Position numbers and translations under genes: made by a program. 64,000 nucleotides of DNA, taken from the NCBI RefSeq assembly GCF_001540865.1, contig NC_033623.1:2737067-2801066 (forward strand), in the 5' to 3' direction. The notes under the pieces were generated by a model that had not been told where the DNA came from, made no database searches, and saw nothing but the letters and a program-made list of their open reading frames with translations. This DNA comes from Ananas comosus. Taxonomy: Eukaryota; Streptophyta; Magnoliopsida; Poales; Bromeliaceae. Each line of letters starts with the position of its first letter. Position 1 is the first letter of the stretch. Below are positions 22,652 through 34,580 of the stretch, piece by piece.

Positions 22652-25600
22652 CTAAGAGCCGAGAGTCTTTAATCTCTTTGCAGTGTGAATGAAGCCCACA
22701 ATGACCTGCATCTCATCCAATCGCTTTTGCAATTGGGAGGAAAAATAATTGATCAGATCACAGGTGAGAATGCTATTTCAAATGAGAAACATAAAAAGGT
22801 TACAATGTATGGTCAACCCGTCAACTATTCGCCATTCTAAAATAGACACCTCAACTGCTTTTTTTCTAATTCGCTCACCCCCTTCAACTTTTGATTATTT
22901 TGATTGAAATTATTTCCATCAACTATAAAATTTTCGAAGATTTTGTTAAGTTTAATGGTAATTTTCTAAATTTTGTTATGAAGTTTTTTAAGGGTAAACT
23001 TCATTTAGCCTTTTTGTGGTTTAGCACGTTTTCTAGTTTGCCAGGCACTTTACAACCCTATGATTGATTGTCTTTGATTCACCATAAGGACCTGCCGTTA
23101 AATAGGATAATAAAGTACCGTATTTTGCATACCACAGAGTGATTAATTACAAATTATAAGCTAGTAAAGTGTTCTAGTTTATCATCCTGTGGTTTGTAAA
23201 ATTTATCACTTCGCTACCTTGTGATAAATTATAGCATTTTATTGTCCCACTTAACGACAAGCCCTTATTGTTACACAAAGAGAAAATTACAGAATAACAA
23301 AGTGAGACTTTTTAAACCACACAATGATAAAATAAATGCGCTAAACAAAAGGGGGCAAATTAAAGTTTCCCCATTTCTTAAATTGTTAACGGCTGATAGC
23401 TAATTGAGTAATTACTGTACCACAATGCTAAATTCCAATTAAGAAGGGGCATAAAAATGAAGTTTGAGTGCCCACTGCAAAGAGGCTACGACTGAGAGGG
23501 TCTTCATACATTTTTGTCATGAAGGAATAGAGTTGACAAAATATTAATGGGTACCTGAGATAAGAAATGATGTTGTACGCCATGAATTAGTTGCTCCTCG
23601 GAAGGGTTAGGGTTGATGCTTACCTGAATAGGAAAAGTTCATAGCACTCAGAGATCGATTAGTATCACAGAGCATCATGAATAGGTTCACAAATGGAAGC
23701 TTAAAATAGGGGTTCAGGTCCAAATATAACATACGAGGTTGAAATGTTTCCAATATCTCCACAAGGCGGTTCTCCCGAGTTTTGCCAAATTTACTCTCTG
23801 CTAAAAATAATGTATGATGAAGTGTAAGGATAATTGTTGCACAATAGATTCATGCATGCCAAAAAGTGGAAGCACAATTCGATGTCAATTGTGTAGGTCG
23901 CAATTCGATGTAAAGCACGCAAGTTTTTTTTTGTTTACCACTAAGTATCATATTAATGCATTGTGATCCTAGTATTGTTTACCACTAAGTATCATATTAA
24001 TGCATTGTGATCCTAGTATTACTGTTTGCATCTCGAAGCCATGTGAGGGGAAGTCTCCATGGCTGCTTCTGCTACTAGCCCCTGAAGAAGAACTCCAAGG
24101 CCTTGTGTGACGAACCCTTCGTTTTGTAGGTTTCCGGAACTCTGTGCTTGCTGTTCGAAAAATAGATATTACATTATCAACCATCATTTTGAAATTATTA
24201 TATGAGTAAATAGGGATTTACATAATACTCGATTAAATATACAAAGAGTTTCTTACGATAGTCAATCTCTTTCTCGCTCATGTTAGAGCTGCTGCAGAGA
24301 GAGTTGTCACAGTCGATGCAATCTTTGTCATCTTCTTCGTTACCCTTTGGAGCTTCCAAAACACTCAAAGCATTCCTCTGCAGCTTCACCTCGACCCCAT
24401 TCTTCAGGACCTGCAACCAATAATGTGATCACTTCTCTTTCCAGCTTCTACAAGCAAAATGAGAAACCATATTAGTAGGACGAGCACAAGGAGACCGAGG
24501 TCTCAAGTTTATCCAAATTATGAGAGCAAAGTGTGAATTCCACTGCAGGTATCCTTGGTGAAAAGGTCGCATATGTAAGTACCAAAAATGTTGGTTAGGA
24601 GACATGGTTAGGCCTGTGGCATTGTTTAAGTTCAATCTCGGAAGATCAGAGCACATATCTTTCTCAATGTCACTCAAAATTGAAAGTCAGAAGCAAGTAC
24701 TGATATATAAACCTCTTTGTTTCAATGCAGTTTAGCGATTGAATCATTAAGGAAATCATCAAATATCAATCTAATAATATTATATAAAACTGGAGAATTT
24801 CATGTGATGTCATTAAGCCATGTTCATCACCCTAGCAGAAAATAGCAGAAAACCCCGTTCAAAAAATTAAAATTTTTAATCAGTCCAACTTTACACTATT
24901 AAGATAGAAAATATCTTGATACTATTTAAACTAGATAGAAAGTAGAATTAAATCCATAAGATAGATAGAAATATCTTAGCATTTTTTTCTTTAAATTACA
25001 AGTAATCCACTAGATAGATATATTTTATATTTTATTTAATTAGAGTAGATAAAACTGGATTATAATTTGTATCCATTTTGACTCTAAATAGAAATTAAAG
25101 TAAATTTAATAAGATTATAGACATATACTAAAATAAGATATGTGTGTTTTAAACAAGATTTTGGATTGAGTAACTTTAGTATTTTATCTCTATTTAGACT
25201 AGATTTCGGCAATGAATATAGAACTCCCGGACTAAATTTCAACAATGAATACATGAATCTCAGACTAGATTTTTGGCTATGATTATATAAATTGCAGAGA
25301 AGAAATGTTATTTTACATAGAAAAAAGTACAGCTTTTTTCAGCAATCATAGTATATTTCTTCTTTCTTTTCTTTCTTTTTTTTCTTTTTTTTTGTTTCTC
25401 TTTGATTTTTTTTTTTTTCTATAATCACCTTTTTTCAGTTACATATTATTTAAAATATTTATTTTTCTATTTTTCTACTTTTAAATTATTATTGACTGGT
25501 AAAAGTTAATATATTTCTTAGTTTTCTAACTGTATATTATATATTATAAATAAACCATTGTAAACAAGCTCGCCCGTCGCATAGGTATAATTCCAGTTAG

Positions 25601-28334
25601 TAAATAAAGATCAGCCAAGAATCTTGTGGTTATCTCACACCCATTAACTAGAACAGAATTAGATAAAAATTAATGATAAAGTTGTGACAAATTCATATGG
25701 CTGACAGCATTCTTCTCATTGACCTAGAAGAAAAAGTATAGCTATAAAGTGAACTCAATTAATAAGTTATCATCTCATTGAAATGGTTACACGAGATGTA
25801 ATCAAAACCAGTGTTTGAAAAAGCGCGAGACGCGGAGAGGCGCAAGACTCTCCTGGAGCCTAGGCGCGAGGCGCACTGCGAGACGCTCGCCTCAAGAAGG
25901 CGAAGCGCACATTTATTAAGCCTAATTTAATTTGATGTTCTACATTAAAAAGGCCCAAAATAACAATCAAAAAGTAAAAAAATGCATGCATATAGTTTAA
26001 TTTGATGTTCTTGCTGACGCTGCTGCTGTTTTCGCTGCTGTTGCTTCTTGTTTTCCTGCTGCTGCTTTTGGTTGCTTACTCTGGCCACCGCTGGTTTGCT
26101 GCCGTTGCTTCCTGCTGCTAGCACAGCTGTTGTTGGATGCTCGATAGGGAGAGAATGTGGGATAACAAAAGACGGAGAGGAGGGGGTGAGCGGCTGATTT
26201 TTTTAGGGGTTTTTTGGGTTTCTTTCAAGATTTGTTTAAGTATTTTATTAGGTTTAAAGTATGAGATGCAAATTCAACACCTGACAATCCGAAAACTTGA
26301 ATTTTTTTAGATTTTTCTTAATATTTTTTAAGTATATTATCGGGTTAAAGTATAAGATGCAAATTCAAAACCCGACAATCCGAAAACTTGAATTTTTTTT
26401 GGATTTCTTTTAATATTTTTTAAGTATCTTATCAGGTTAAAGTATAAGATGCAAATTCAAAACCCGACAATCCGAAAACTTGAATTTTTTTAGATTTTTC
26501 TTAATATTTTTTAAGTATATTATCGGGTTAAAGTATAATATGCAAATTTAAAACCCAACAGCTCGAAAACTTGAATAAAAAATTCCTAAAAACTTAAATA
26601 TTGCGAGGCGCGCGCCTCAGTATAGCGCTGCGCCTCACTATTGTTGAGGCGCGCGCCTCAAACCTAGGCACCGAGGCGCGCGCCTCTGACACGCCTTTTC
26701 AAACAGTGATCAAAACAAACTATAAGAAAAGCCAAGGGAGGTTAAGATCGATGGATGCTTACCAACCAATGCCAGCCACCAAGACCAACAGCCTTCTTCA
26801 CGACACCGTGAAGACCGACCAAAACAGACTTTGTTCTGTTGTTACCCGTAACAATAACTTTAGTGTGTCTCGGAAGCACAGAAAGCCCCTCATCTCCACT
26901 TTCTTCACGAGGAGATGGAACCCTCGACGACGAAAACATCTCCGCTTCCATCATCGCGTCCAATATCTGTCGAACCTGAGTTCATCAATCTAGATCACAC
27001 CAAATTTGAACAACAGATCGTCATTTCGAATTAATGGTCCCAAAAAGCTAAGTTTATACCTTAGATAAGCTGAAATAAGCTTCAAAACTCCGAAAGCAGA
27101 AGCTCTAAACTTGTAGCTGTTGCTTCTTCTGTCAACATGTTATCAGAAGCTGAAATGAGCCTCTGATAACATAATTGAAAAAGTCATTGAGCCTTTTTCG
27201 AAAAATTCTACTTAAATTGCACTTCAATAAAAGCTTCAGTCAGGTCTAAGAGGCCCTTAATCCCTCAACCTTCCGAGTGAAGAAGAAAAAAATAATAACA
27301 AGAAGAAATAAATTATTTTTTTTTATCATTTAGATCAAAGAAAAGTCCAGAATACTCAATCATCCATACCAACTATTAAGCAAACCTTATCTTTCAGTGG
27401 GGGGCCCTACAACAAAGGATCATCCAATAATAAGTTATAGCATGGTGAAGATGAAACAGCTAAGAGGCGGCGTGGAAAGAGTTGATCGCGACTCGAACCA
27501 GAACGCGATCCAATCATTTGATTGCAACAGAGTGTTAGCAGTGCCTTTCAACAACTAGCTCAAAGAGAAAGAATCCGAACACTTTACGGACCCACCACTC
27601 ACAAAATTATTTTGATTTTGATAGATGATAAGTGCATCTGATCCAACCAATGTGACAATTGACTTATCCAAAACAGCTGAGAAAGGAAAATTTGACAGCA
27701 TTAGAAGATATTATTTGTTTAATTTTGTATTCAAATTTGTCCTAATTGAGAATATCAAATAAAATTACGAGAAAGAGAGGGCAGTGTGATCTGAAACTTC
27801 TTTTCAAAAACATTTTTATGATTTTTCATTTTTGTTTAAGCTCAAACCAAAGGATTAGTTGATAGATTTGAAATGATAATTTAAGAACTATAAGAGAAAG
27901 CTAGTAACAAATTTCTAATTAAAACTAGAAAAAAAAAAAAGTAAGAAAAATGAATCTTTTAGCTTAAAGTAGTAAACAAACAAATTGAAGTTAAAAATCT
28001 CACCTTTAAATCCCTTCTTTTGAGATCAACTTCTACCCTGTAGATATTGCAAAAAAGGAGGAAAAAAAAAAGATAGTAATTAAAACTTAAAACTAATCCC
28101 GGGATCCCTTAGATCAAAATGCCATACGATCAAGCTCACCCTAACTTCAAATCTCACTCCCTCAACCCCACAAACCCTAATTTCGCACCGAATTTTACCA
28201 ATTCAAGCATCCGAGACCGATCAATTCAAATTAACCCAATGCACTAAAAGTTTAAGAAATCGGATTGCTCAAAAACCAAATTGAACTCCTTAAGTTTTAG
28301 TATTCCTCACCTCAATCCACGGATCCAAGCGCAT
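22652..28334 (-). CDS. SAP30-like histone deacetylase complex subunit (AFR type), 7 exons
   Basis: Exons join in phase: 28334-28311, 26975-26763, 24410-24257, 24150-24023, 23800-23735, 23623-23555, 22723-22652, giving 241 residues. All introns are GT-AG. Exon 2 encodes SSSRVPSPRE and RHTKVIVTGNNRTKSVLVGL followed by KKAVGLGGWHWL. Exon 3 gives NGVEVKLQRNALSVLEAP and an acidic stretch; exon 4 is Ser/Arg-rich. Exons 5-7 form the SAP30 C-terminal Sin3-binding part (ALWRYWKHFNL, NPSEEQLIHGV, LDEMQVIVGFIHTAKRLK). In Arabidopsis, AFR1/AFR2 of this family belong to a Sin3-HDAC complex that dampens FT expression in long days. The length fits the family. The alternative start is the Met pair in exon 2 (26951 region). 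Intron 2 carries a hAT element and intron 6 a MITE. Confidence 0.9.
22992..23375. mobile_element. MITE inside AFR intron 6
   Basis: The left end GGGTAAACTTCATTTAGCC and the inverse of the right end GGGGAAACTTTAATTTGCC pair, and both arms continue into a TTTAGCRCRTTT word. Flanking 9-mers GTTTTTTAA and ATTTCTTAA agree at 7 of 9 positions, which would fit a Mutator-type duplication. It lies between exons 6 and 7 of the AFR gene and is presumably spliced out. Confidence 0.6.
25809..26708. mobile_element. Non-autonomous hAT element in AFR intron 2
   Basis: The ends are inverted: CAGTGTTTGAAAAAGCG on the left, and the inverse of CACTGTTTGAAAAGGCG on the right. The 8-bp target duplication ATCAAAAC is perfect (25801-25808 and 26709-26716). 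The subterminal zones are CpG-rich with repeated GGCGCGCGCC-like palindromes. The interior has a CTG-rich block (26010-26125) and four ~90-bp tandem repeats. No transposase is present. Its right end lies about 55 bp from the exon 2 splice donor of the AFR gene. Confidence 0.92.
26190..26580. repeat. Four ~90-bp tandem repeats within the hAT element
   Basis: The word AGATGCAAATTCAA (with small changes) recurs at about 26270, 26359, 26451 and 26542. Each copy is followed by CCGAAAACTTGAATTTTTT-type sequence. The spacing is 89-92 bp. Confidence 0.85.
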
Positions 28335-28650
28335 GAAGCACCAAAAACGCTAGAGATCACGAAATGCCGCGGTTCGAATCCGCTGAAGCGCCAGTTCGGG
28401 GGTTCTCTGCCATGGGCGATCGCGATTCACGCTCGAATTGGGCCGGGGAGCGAGGGATCGGATGCAATTTGGTGGGGGGGTGGGCGGGGGGGGGGAAGCG
28501 GCTAAAATGAGATAATGTGTGGAAATAGTGACAGGGAGAGAGAGCTGAGAGAGGAGATGAGCAGAAGCAACACTCAATGCGCCTCAACTACGCAGAGAGT
28601 AACGATTTGGCAACCGGCTCTTAATTCATTGAGAGCTTCTCAAGCCGGCT
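28311..28650 (-). promoter_or_regulatory. Leader and first-exon region of the AFR gene
   Basis: A GC-rich, CpG-containing stretch precedes the first coding exon and ends at the donor GAG|GTGAGG (28310). On the plus strand there are G-tracts at 28473-28497 (GGTGGGGGGGTGGGCGGGG...), so the transcript leader is C-rich there. The start of transcription is not determinable from sequence alone; a sharp rise in GC from about 28650 suggests it lies nearby. Confidence 0.5.
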
Positions 28651-28967
28651 TCGGCCTTCGGCTTCTCGGACTCGGTCGGCTCGCGCTCGGCTCGCAGCCG
28701 GAGAAAGCCATAATTAGAATATGGAGCAATTTGGAAGGGTCACAAAGTGGTATTAAATTACTCCCAAATCTTTATTCCCATTATTATCGCGAGAGCTTGG
28801 GTTTGGACTTCATTATATGCAAGCGAGTTTCGTTATCCCGAATGCAATTTCAGGCCGATTAACTCGAACTCTTCGCCGCAAGCTTGGGTAGATGACTGCT
28901 GAAAAGGCGACAATTTGGGTGGAATTGGCATCCTCGTTACTAATAAGCAAGGTGTTTGTCTGGTCCG

Positions 28968-29112
28968 TTTTTTTTTTAGAGAGATAGGTAGCACGCTGCC
29001 CGCTTCGTTTATTTCATTTTAGAAATAAACTTAGCTGGAAATGTGAATCAACTAGGATTCGAACTTGGGTCTCGGATACCAACCATCAAGCCTTTTGCCA
29101 CTTGCTCTAAGG
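28968..29112 (-). mobile_element. tRNA-derived SINE with LINE-like 3' tail
   Basis: Read on the minus strand, the 5' part holds a box A-like segment (TAGAGCAAGTGGC) and a box B (AGTTCGAATCC) at the spacing of a Pol III tRNA promoter. The 3' part reads CGAAGCGGGCAGCGTGCTAC followed by CTATCTCTCT and a poly(A) tract (T-run 28968-28977). The tail resembles the LINE tails at 5.5, 14.6 and 46.2 kb. It has no coding capacity. I found no target duplication. Confidence 0.75.
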
Positions 29113-32100
29113 ACGGTCAGTATAATGCGCTGTCAACTAAAGTTGAAATAGTGTCGAAAGCAGCTAAATTTTTTTTAAGTACCTTCCTAGGAGAACGAAT
29201 TTAAATATTCTTGGATTCAGTATTGATTATTAAAGCGATTCACTTTAGGTCTCACCAATCTAAGTCGATCAGGATGTTAGAACGAAGCTCAAAATACTTT
29301 AGGCCCTCTTCAGTGAACGCCTTTTCCTTTCGATGGAATTCTCGCTTCTTCAGAAATGCTATGCAAACTGATTAACTAGCTAATTATGGTCCGTCTAGCA
29401 AAAAATATACTGTGTGGTCCTCTTTCGAAGATTTTTTCTGCTATGTATCGGAACCGTTAAAGAAAAAAAGGGGAGGGACCGATGCGAATCACCATTATAG
29501 CTGCGGTAGCCTCGCCCTTACACTCAAGGATAAGAGCTTACTCCAACTATGAGTCTCATCTTGTTTAAATAAACTTTCGCTATTGGGCGATTTCACTCAA
29601 AAATAAAGAAAATAAAAAACCAAATTGGAGTAAATTTTTGGTAAAATAAAATTTAGATAAAAATTTTTTTTTTTTCATTGTTCGTTTGTAAAGCTGTAGA
29701 ATTGAAGTTTTTTTTGTTATTTGTTTTTTCATAATTGACTTAGCTTGAGACGGGCCGAAGCCGATTACGATATTTTGAAATTTGAGTTTCAACCGAAAAT
29801 AAAAATTACAGTGAATTAAACAACAAAAGTTCGGAATTAAGGTTTCATAATTGACTTCGCTCATTTCCATTTTCGATTAACAAACACACCCTTAAGATTC
29901 GGAATTAAGGTGCAAAAAAATTCTTGTTTGGATCAAATTCGGGTCGGGCAACTGCTAGAAATAATAATATTCGCTCTGTTCTGATCTGATTCTGACCCAA
30001 ATTTCAAATAACATATAGTGTTTGGATTTCAATTCGATTTAGAATAAGGTGTCTTGACCTGAACTAGCTAGACCCGCTTCTAAAACAAAAAATAGAAAAA
30101 AAAATTTAAAAACATGAATTGCTAGAATTCGAATTCAAATTCATGTATTTCAAATGAAAATGTTGTAATCCTAGAGATAATTCATGTACCTATGTAAAAT
30201 TTAAAAATAATTTAATATAATTTAATTTTACTATTTTAACAATTATTATGAAACTGGATTGTGAAACCGGGTCATATATCCATTTTGGACATAGTTTTTG
30301 CAGCTTTTTTTTTATTTATTTTTTATTTTTTTAGATCTAGTTGTTCTTCGAGTCAAACTGGTTAGGCCAATCTGATAGATATATAAGAACACTAAATTTC
30401 GAATTTGATATCTCAAATACCAAAATATCAAGCTGTTACAAAATTATACTTAGTATGGTTGGTGTAGGATGTAAAGCTTCCAAGAGTTTAAATATTTTTT
30501 TTCAAAATTTTTAATATTTTTAAGAAGTTGATAAGACTAGTGAGTAACTATGGACATTTGAAACACTAGAGTATAAAATTTACTGTCTATATTTATGTAT
30601 ATATTTAAGCGTACAAGGAGCATTGTTCGTTTCACGTCAGATATTATTTGGTTCGATATAATTATAAATACAGTATAGTTAAAGATGTATGCAATGAAAA
30701 ATACAATAATTATAATTACATGCATCTCATTTTGTTCGTTATAGTAAAAAGCTCTATAACTGTAAATATCTTTTTTGGTTGCCTGTAGTTAAAAAGTGTA
30801 TTTACGAATTTTTATCATTTTATATGTGGGGTGGTGAAATTACCCTTTATATAAGAAAGGGAAAAAAAGTTTAAATAATTATTACAGAGGTAAGGTTACC
30901 TATATTTAAAACTACTCTTTTTAAGCGTGCAGTTAGAGTTACGGCCAATTTAGATGTAGTTCTAGCTATTGCAGTCGAGACTCTTCGTGCAGTTACAATT
31001 ACAATAGTTGAATTACAGTGCATCAAAATAAATAAAAAATTTGAATCTACATACAGTTACAACCAGTGATGGATCCACTGTTATCTTAGTGGGGGTCTAT
31101 TGACTCTATTGAGATAACCAAAAAGTAAGACTTCATGCCTTTCTTTGATATGTTGACTCCACTTTGGAATCAAAATTAATCCCAAAGTGGGGTCAATAAA
31201 TAGATAGATAATGACTTTCTATCACGAGAATAAAAAAAAAAAGAGGGGCTTGATAAGTTGATCAATTCAGTCGACCTGGTAGAAAATTTTATAAAGAGTA
31301 AATTACACAATTATATATGTGATCAATTAATAAACGATTATTTTGAGACTTTTATGAAAAAAAAATATTCGACGATGATGCTATTTATATAATTTTCAGA
31401 GTATGAAAATACATTGAGAATAATTGGGAATAGAAATAGTTTTTTTTTTTATTTCTATAATATTTAAAGGTATCTGTTGACCGGATTATATTTGGATAGT
31501 TGATATACTGTACCCATACCCTAAAAATAAGTGGTTAGAAAAAAAAAAAATACCCTATCCATTTAATTTCGGATCGGATCCGAGTCTGGATACTTAAGTT
31601 AATAATATACCTATCGAGTCTTTTTGAGCAAGTCTGCGTAGTGACTAGCCGTATACTATCCGCTTAAGACCGGACACTGGTCAGGTACGGATCGTTTCTA
31701 GATCAAGTATAGATACCCATAGTCATATATCTTTTATAGACTTTATTAAACAATTTATGGATAAACTGTAAACATCTCACAATAGAAAACTCGTGTTCTA
31801 ATGAGTTGCACCGAATCAGATAAAATTCATTCAAAACAAAGATTCAAACAATAAACAAAATTGCCAGGGTTTAAAAAATAAGGAATAAAATAAAAAAATA
31901 AACAAGAAGTAAATAGAGCAACTGGGGTTTTACTAGGATGCAAATATACAGACTCTTCATCTATAAGTTCTATTAAAATTAATCTCTCAACTTTAAATCT
32001 CGTTTGTTACTATTTCACTGAGTCTGGGTATGAGTTCAGGTTTGAGTCCGGATCCGGGTCCGGATTTGAAAACTCTTTCAAACCGTACCCATTAAAAGGT

Positions 32101-32609
32101 CGGATTTGGGTTAGGTCCAAATTGATTATGGGCATAAAGTACTTGGACCCATACCTGAAATTTTAATAAATAATTTTTTTTATCCGTGTACTATCTATTT
32201 TTTATCGAGTTCGGTTTGGGTCCGGATAGGATTCGGATAGGGTCCGGATTGGGTACGAAATATCGAATATTTTGAACTGCTTTAGTAATATTAATGAGTA
32301 GTTTATTTTTTTAGTTTATGTTTTTATATTTTCTCTTCATTATACATTTGACCCCATTAAGAAAATATTTTGGATCCACTGGTCACAACTATAATAAACT
32401 CGCAACTTAGTACTGTTGTAATTATTCAAGGCTGCTGGAGTATGCTTTGAGCCAACACCATCATTTTCATCAAATATATTAGTGAACAATTTAGTACACA
32501 ATTTAGCAAAGGCCTCTTTCAGTGTACTGAGTTGTAACCTACTTTTCCTCAATAGTTTTGTTATTGCATTACAATAAATCTTACACTTGAGAACACTTTA
32601 AATAATAAC
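29113..32609. other. Repeat-derived spacer without recognised genes
   Basis: Low-GC sequence with poly-A/T tracts. A zone at about 31480-32280 is rich in GGATCCGG / GGGTCCGGAT words typical of hAT subterminal repeats, but I could not fix its ends. No exon was recognised. Confidence 0.45.
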
Positions 32610-32853
32610 TAGCGAAATTTTAAAGCGTCGGCAAGAATAATTTCAAAGCGTCGAGTAAAGAGTTCGTTAAGTAAATATGTCGGGATAAATATACCGACGC
32701 TTTAATATAATGTCGAAAAATTTTTATCAGTATTTGATAAAAATATGTTTATTAGCGACGTTTAATTATGGTGTCGGCACATACCAAATATTAAAAACGC
32801 TAGAATAGAGTGTCGTCTAAAAAACATTATCTAAAATATATTTTGTTGTAGTG
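32610..32853. mobile_element. One end of a CACTA (En/Spm) transposon
   Basis: Read inward from 32853 on the minus strand, the terminus is CACTACAACAAAATATATTT, the CACTA-family signature. Behind it are repeated subterminal words GCGTCGG / CCGACGC in both orientations (32622-32790). No matching opposite end was found nearby, so it appears to be a truncated end. Confidence 0.75.
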
Positions 32854-33474
32854 CTGTATTGTTCCTCTCTTTTGATTGACATGCTTGTGGCTTTAATTAA
32901 AAATAATAATGATGAGTTCATATCAAAATAAATTTTACAAAGAAAATTATGTCATTCATGATACATATATGAGGACCTTTTTTAATTTTTTTCTGCTTAA
33001 TTATAAAAAATTCTTCTTCACACATAGGAGGACCTTTGAATTTATTTTTACTTAATTATAAAAAAAATTCTACACTTTATCCTGTTCTTAAATATTCTCC
33101 TACATGCAGAATTTAAATAATGTCTACCCTATACTTTAATCTTATATCAAATAAGTCTAATAATTTAGAAATTCTGTTAAACTTTTATAGAAGTGTTAAG
33201 GATGATGACATGATAAGATATTTGACATAAAAAAATGCTTAAAATTCTCGCATGTGAGTACTTTTTCATACTTCCTCTTAAATTTTAATATTTGAAGGTG
33301 TGTTTGAAGAAGCTTACAGAAACGGAAAAATATGATATATCAACATGCCGTCATTAAAATTAATAAAAAAAATTCTAACAAAAGAGTTTATTTGGGATAA
33401 AACTAAAGAATATAATTACTATTATTTAAATCTTTTATACAAAAAAGTATTTGAGATACGAAATCGCCACATAC

Positions 33475-33990
33475 TGCAACGACCCGACCCGCTAGCAATA
33501 ATAACTCGTTGGGCCCAAACCACCGGCCCAAAATGCTTAAGCCCAGTTATTATTACTAGCGTGTAGGTCTCACATAACTAATCGGAATCAGTATCTCATC
33601 CGATGTGGGACTATTGGGGGCGTTACAAACTCCCCCTGTTTAGACCCTGACGTCCTCGTCGGGTCCAAACCAGATCACAGACAGACAAACCAGGACCATT
33701 ACCAGGTGATATGAGATTCTAGAGGTGGCTCCTACGGGTTCAAGAGGTGGCTCCCACCAAACCCGTTGGTGTAGCACTTTGTCCCGCATAGCACTTAGTT
33801 CTCACACTTTCGGCTGGTATTCGGCTCTGATACCAATTGCAACGACCCGACCAGCTAGCAACAATAACTCGTTGGGCCCAAACCACCGGCCCAAAATGCT
33901 TAAGTCCAGTTATTATTACTAGCGTGTAGGTCTCATATAACTGATCGGAATCAGTATCCCATTCGATGTGGGACTATTAGGGGCGTTACA
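33475..33990 (-). mobile_element. Intact TRIM (terminal-repeat retrotransposon in miniature)
   Basis: Two near-identical 153-bp LTRs (33475-33627 and 33838-33990) bound a 210-bp core. The 5-bp duplication CATAC (33470-33474 and 33991-33995) is perfect. On the minus strand a primer-binding site TGGTATCAGAGC, complementary to initiator-Met tRNA as in many plant LTR elements, lies two bases inside the 5' LTR. A purine-rich AACAGGGGGAGTT precedes the 3' LTR. No protein is encoded; copying must use enzymes of another retrotransposon. Confidence 0.93.
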
Positions 33991-34238
33991 CATACACAAA
34001 AACTCTCATGCACGCAAAGCGTCTAAATCGGTAAACAATTAAGAATTCACTACAACAGTAGATATCAGAACTTAAATAAAAGTAACTATAAAAATTAAAA
34101 CTATCCTGTACATATATCGCAACCAAAATACACCCACATCTCTTCAATTGTTGTATTTGGAATGCAAGGTGAAGTGTAGAAGGATTTTTTTTAGAATTGA
34201 TGGTTTCCTTTTTTTGTTAGGTGTTGTATTTTTTTTTG

Positions 34239-34580
34239 GAAAAACTTTAAATACAACTTCTATAGCTTCGCACCTTCTCACTTTAGTATTCTGTGATTTA
34301 AAGTGTATCAATTTAATGTTATGTGGTTTCATTTTTATCTTTTTATTATTAATTTTACTTTTTTTTCGTTAAATCAGTGACAAAATTAAAACTAAAGGAT
34401 ACTAAAGTAAGTATTTGATAAACTTAAGTGGGGTATATGAAATTTTTTGTATATAATAACGAAATATTAACGCTGACGAAAAAATAAAAATGAGACCACA
34501 GAACACTAACTTAATACAATTTAAAGCACAGAATATTAAAATGAGAAGATGCGAAATCATAGATGTAGTATTTGAAGTTT
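34239..34580. mobile_element. Mutator-like MITE, family copy 1
   Basis: The arms are inverted (AAAAACTTTAAATAC on the left, the inverse of AACTTCAAATACTACATC on the right). The whole unit is homologous to 58445-58794, including inner words TTTAAAGTGTATCAATTTA and ATGACAAARTTAAAACTAAA. The flanking duplication is not preserved here. Confidence 0.75.

Noticed and set aside
24429..24677. 82-codon minus-strand frame next to AFR exon 3
   Set aside because: It lies upstream of the exon 3 acceptor, within intron 2, and matches nothing in the family.
28360..28390. Possible tRNA gene (GGTTCGAATCC word)
   Set aside because: Only a box B-like word is present; no box A or cloverleaf could be formed around it.
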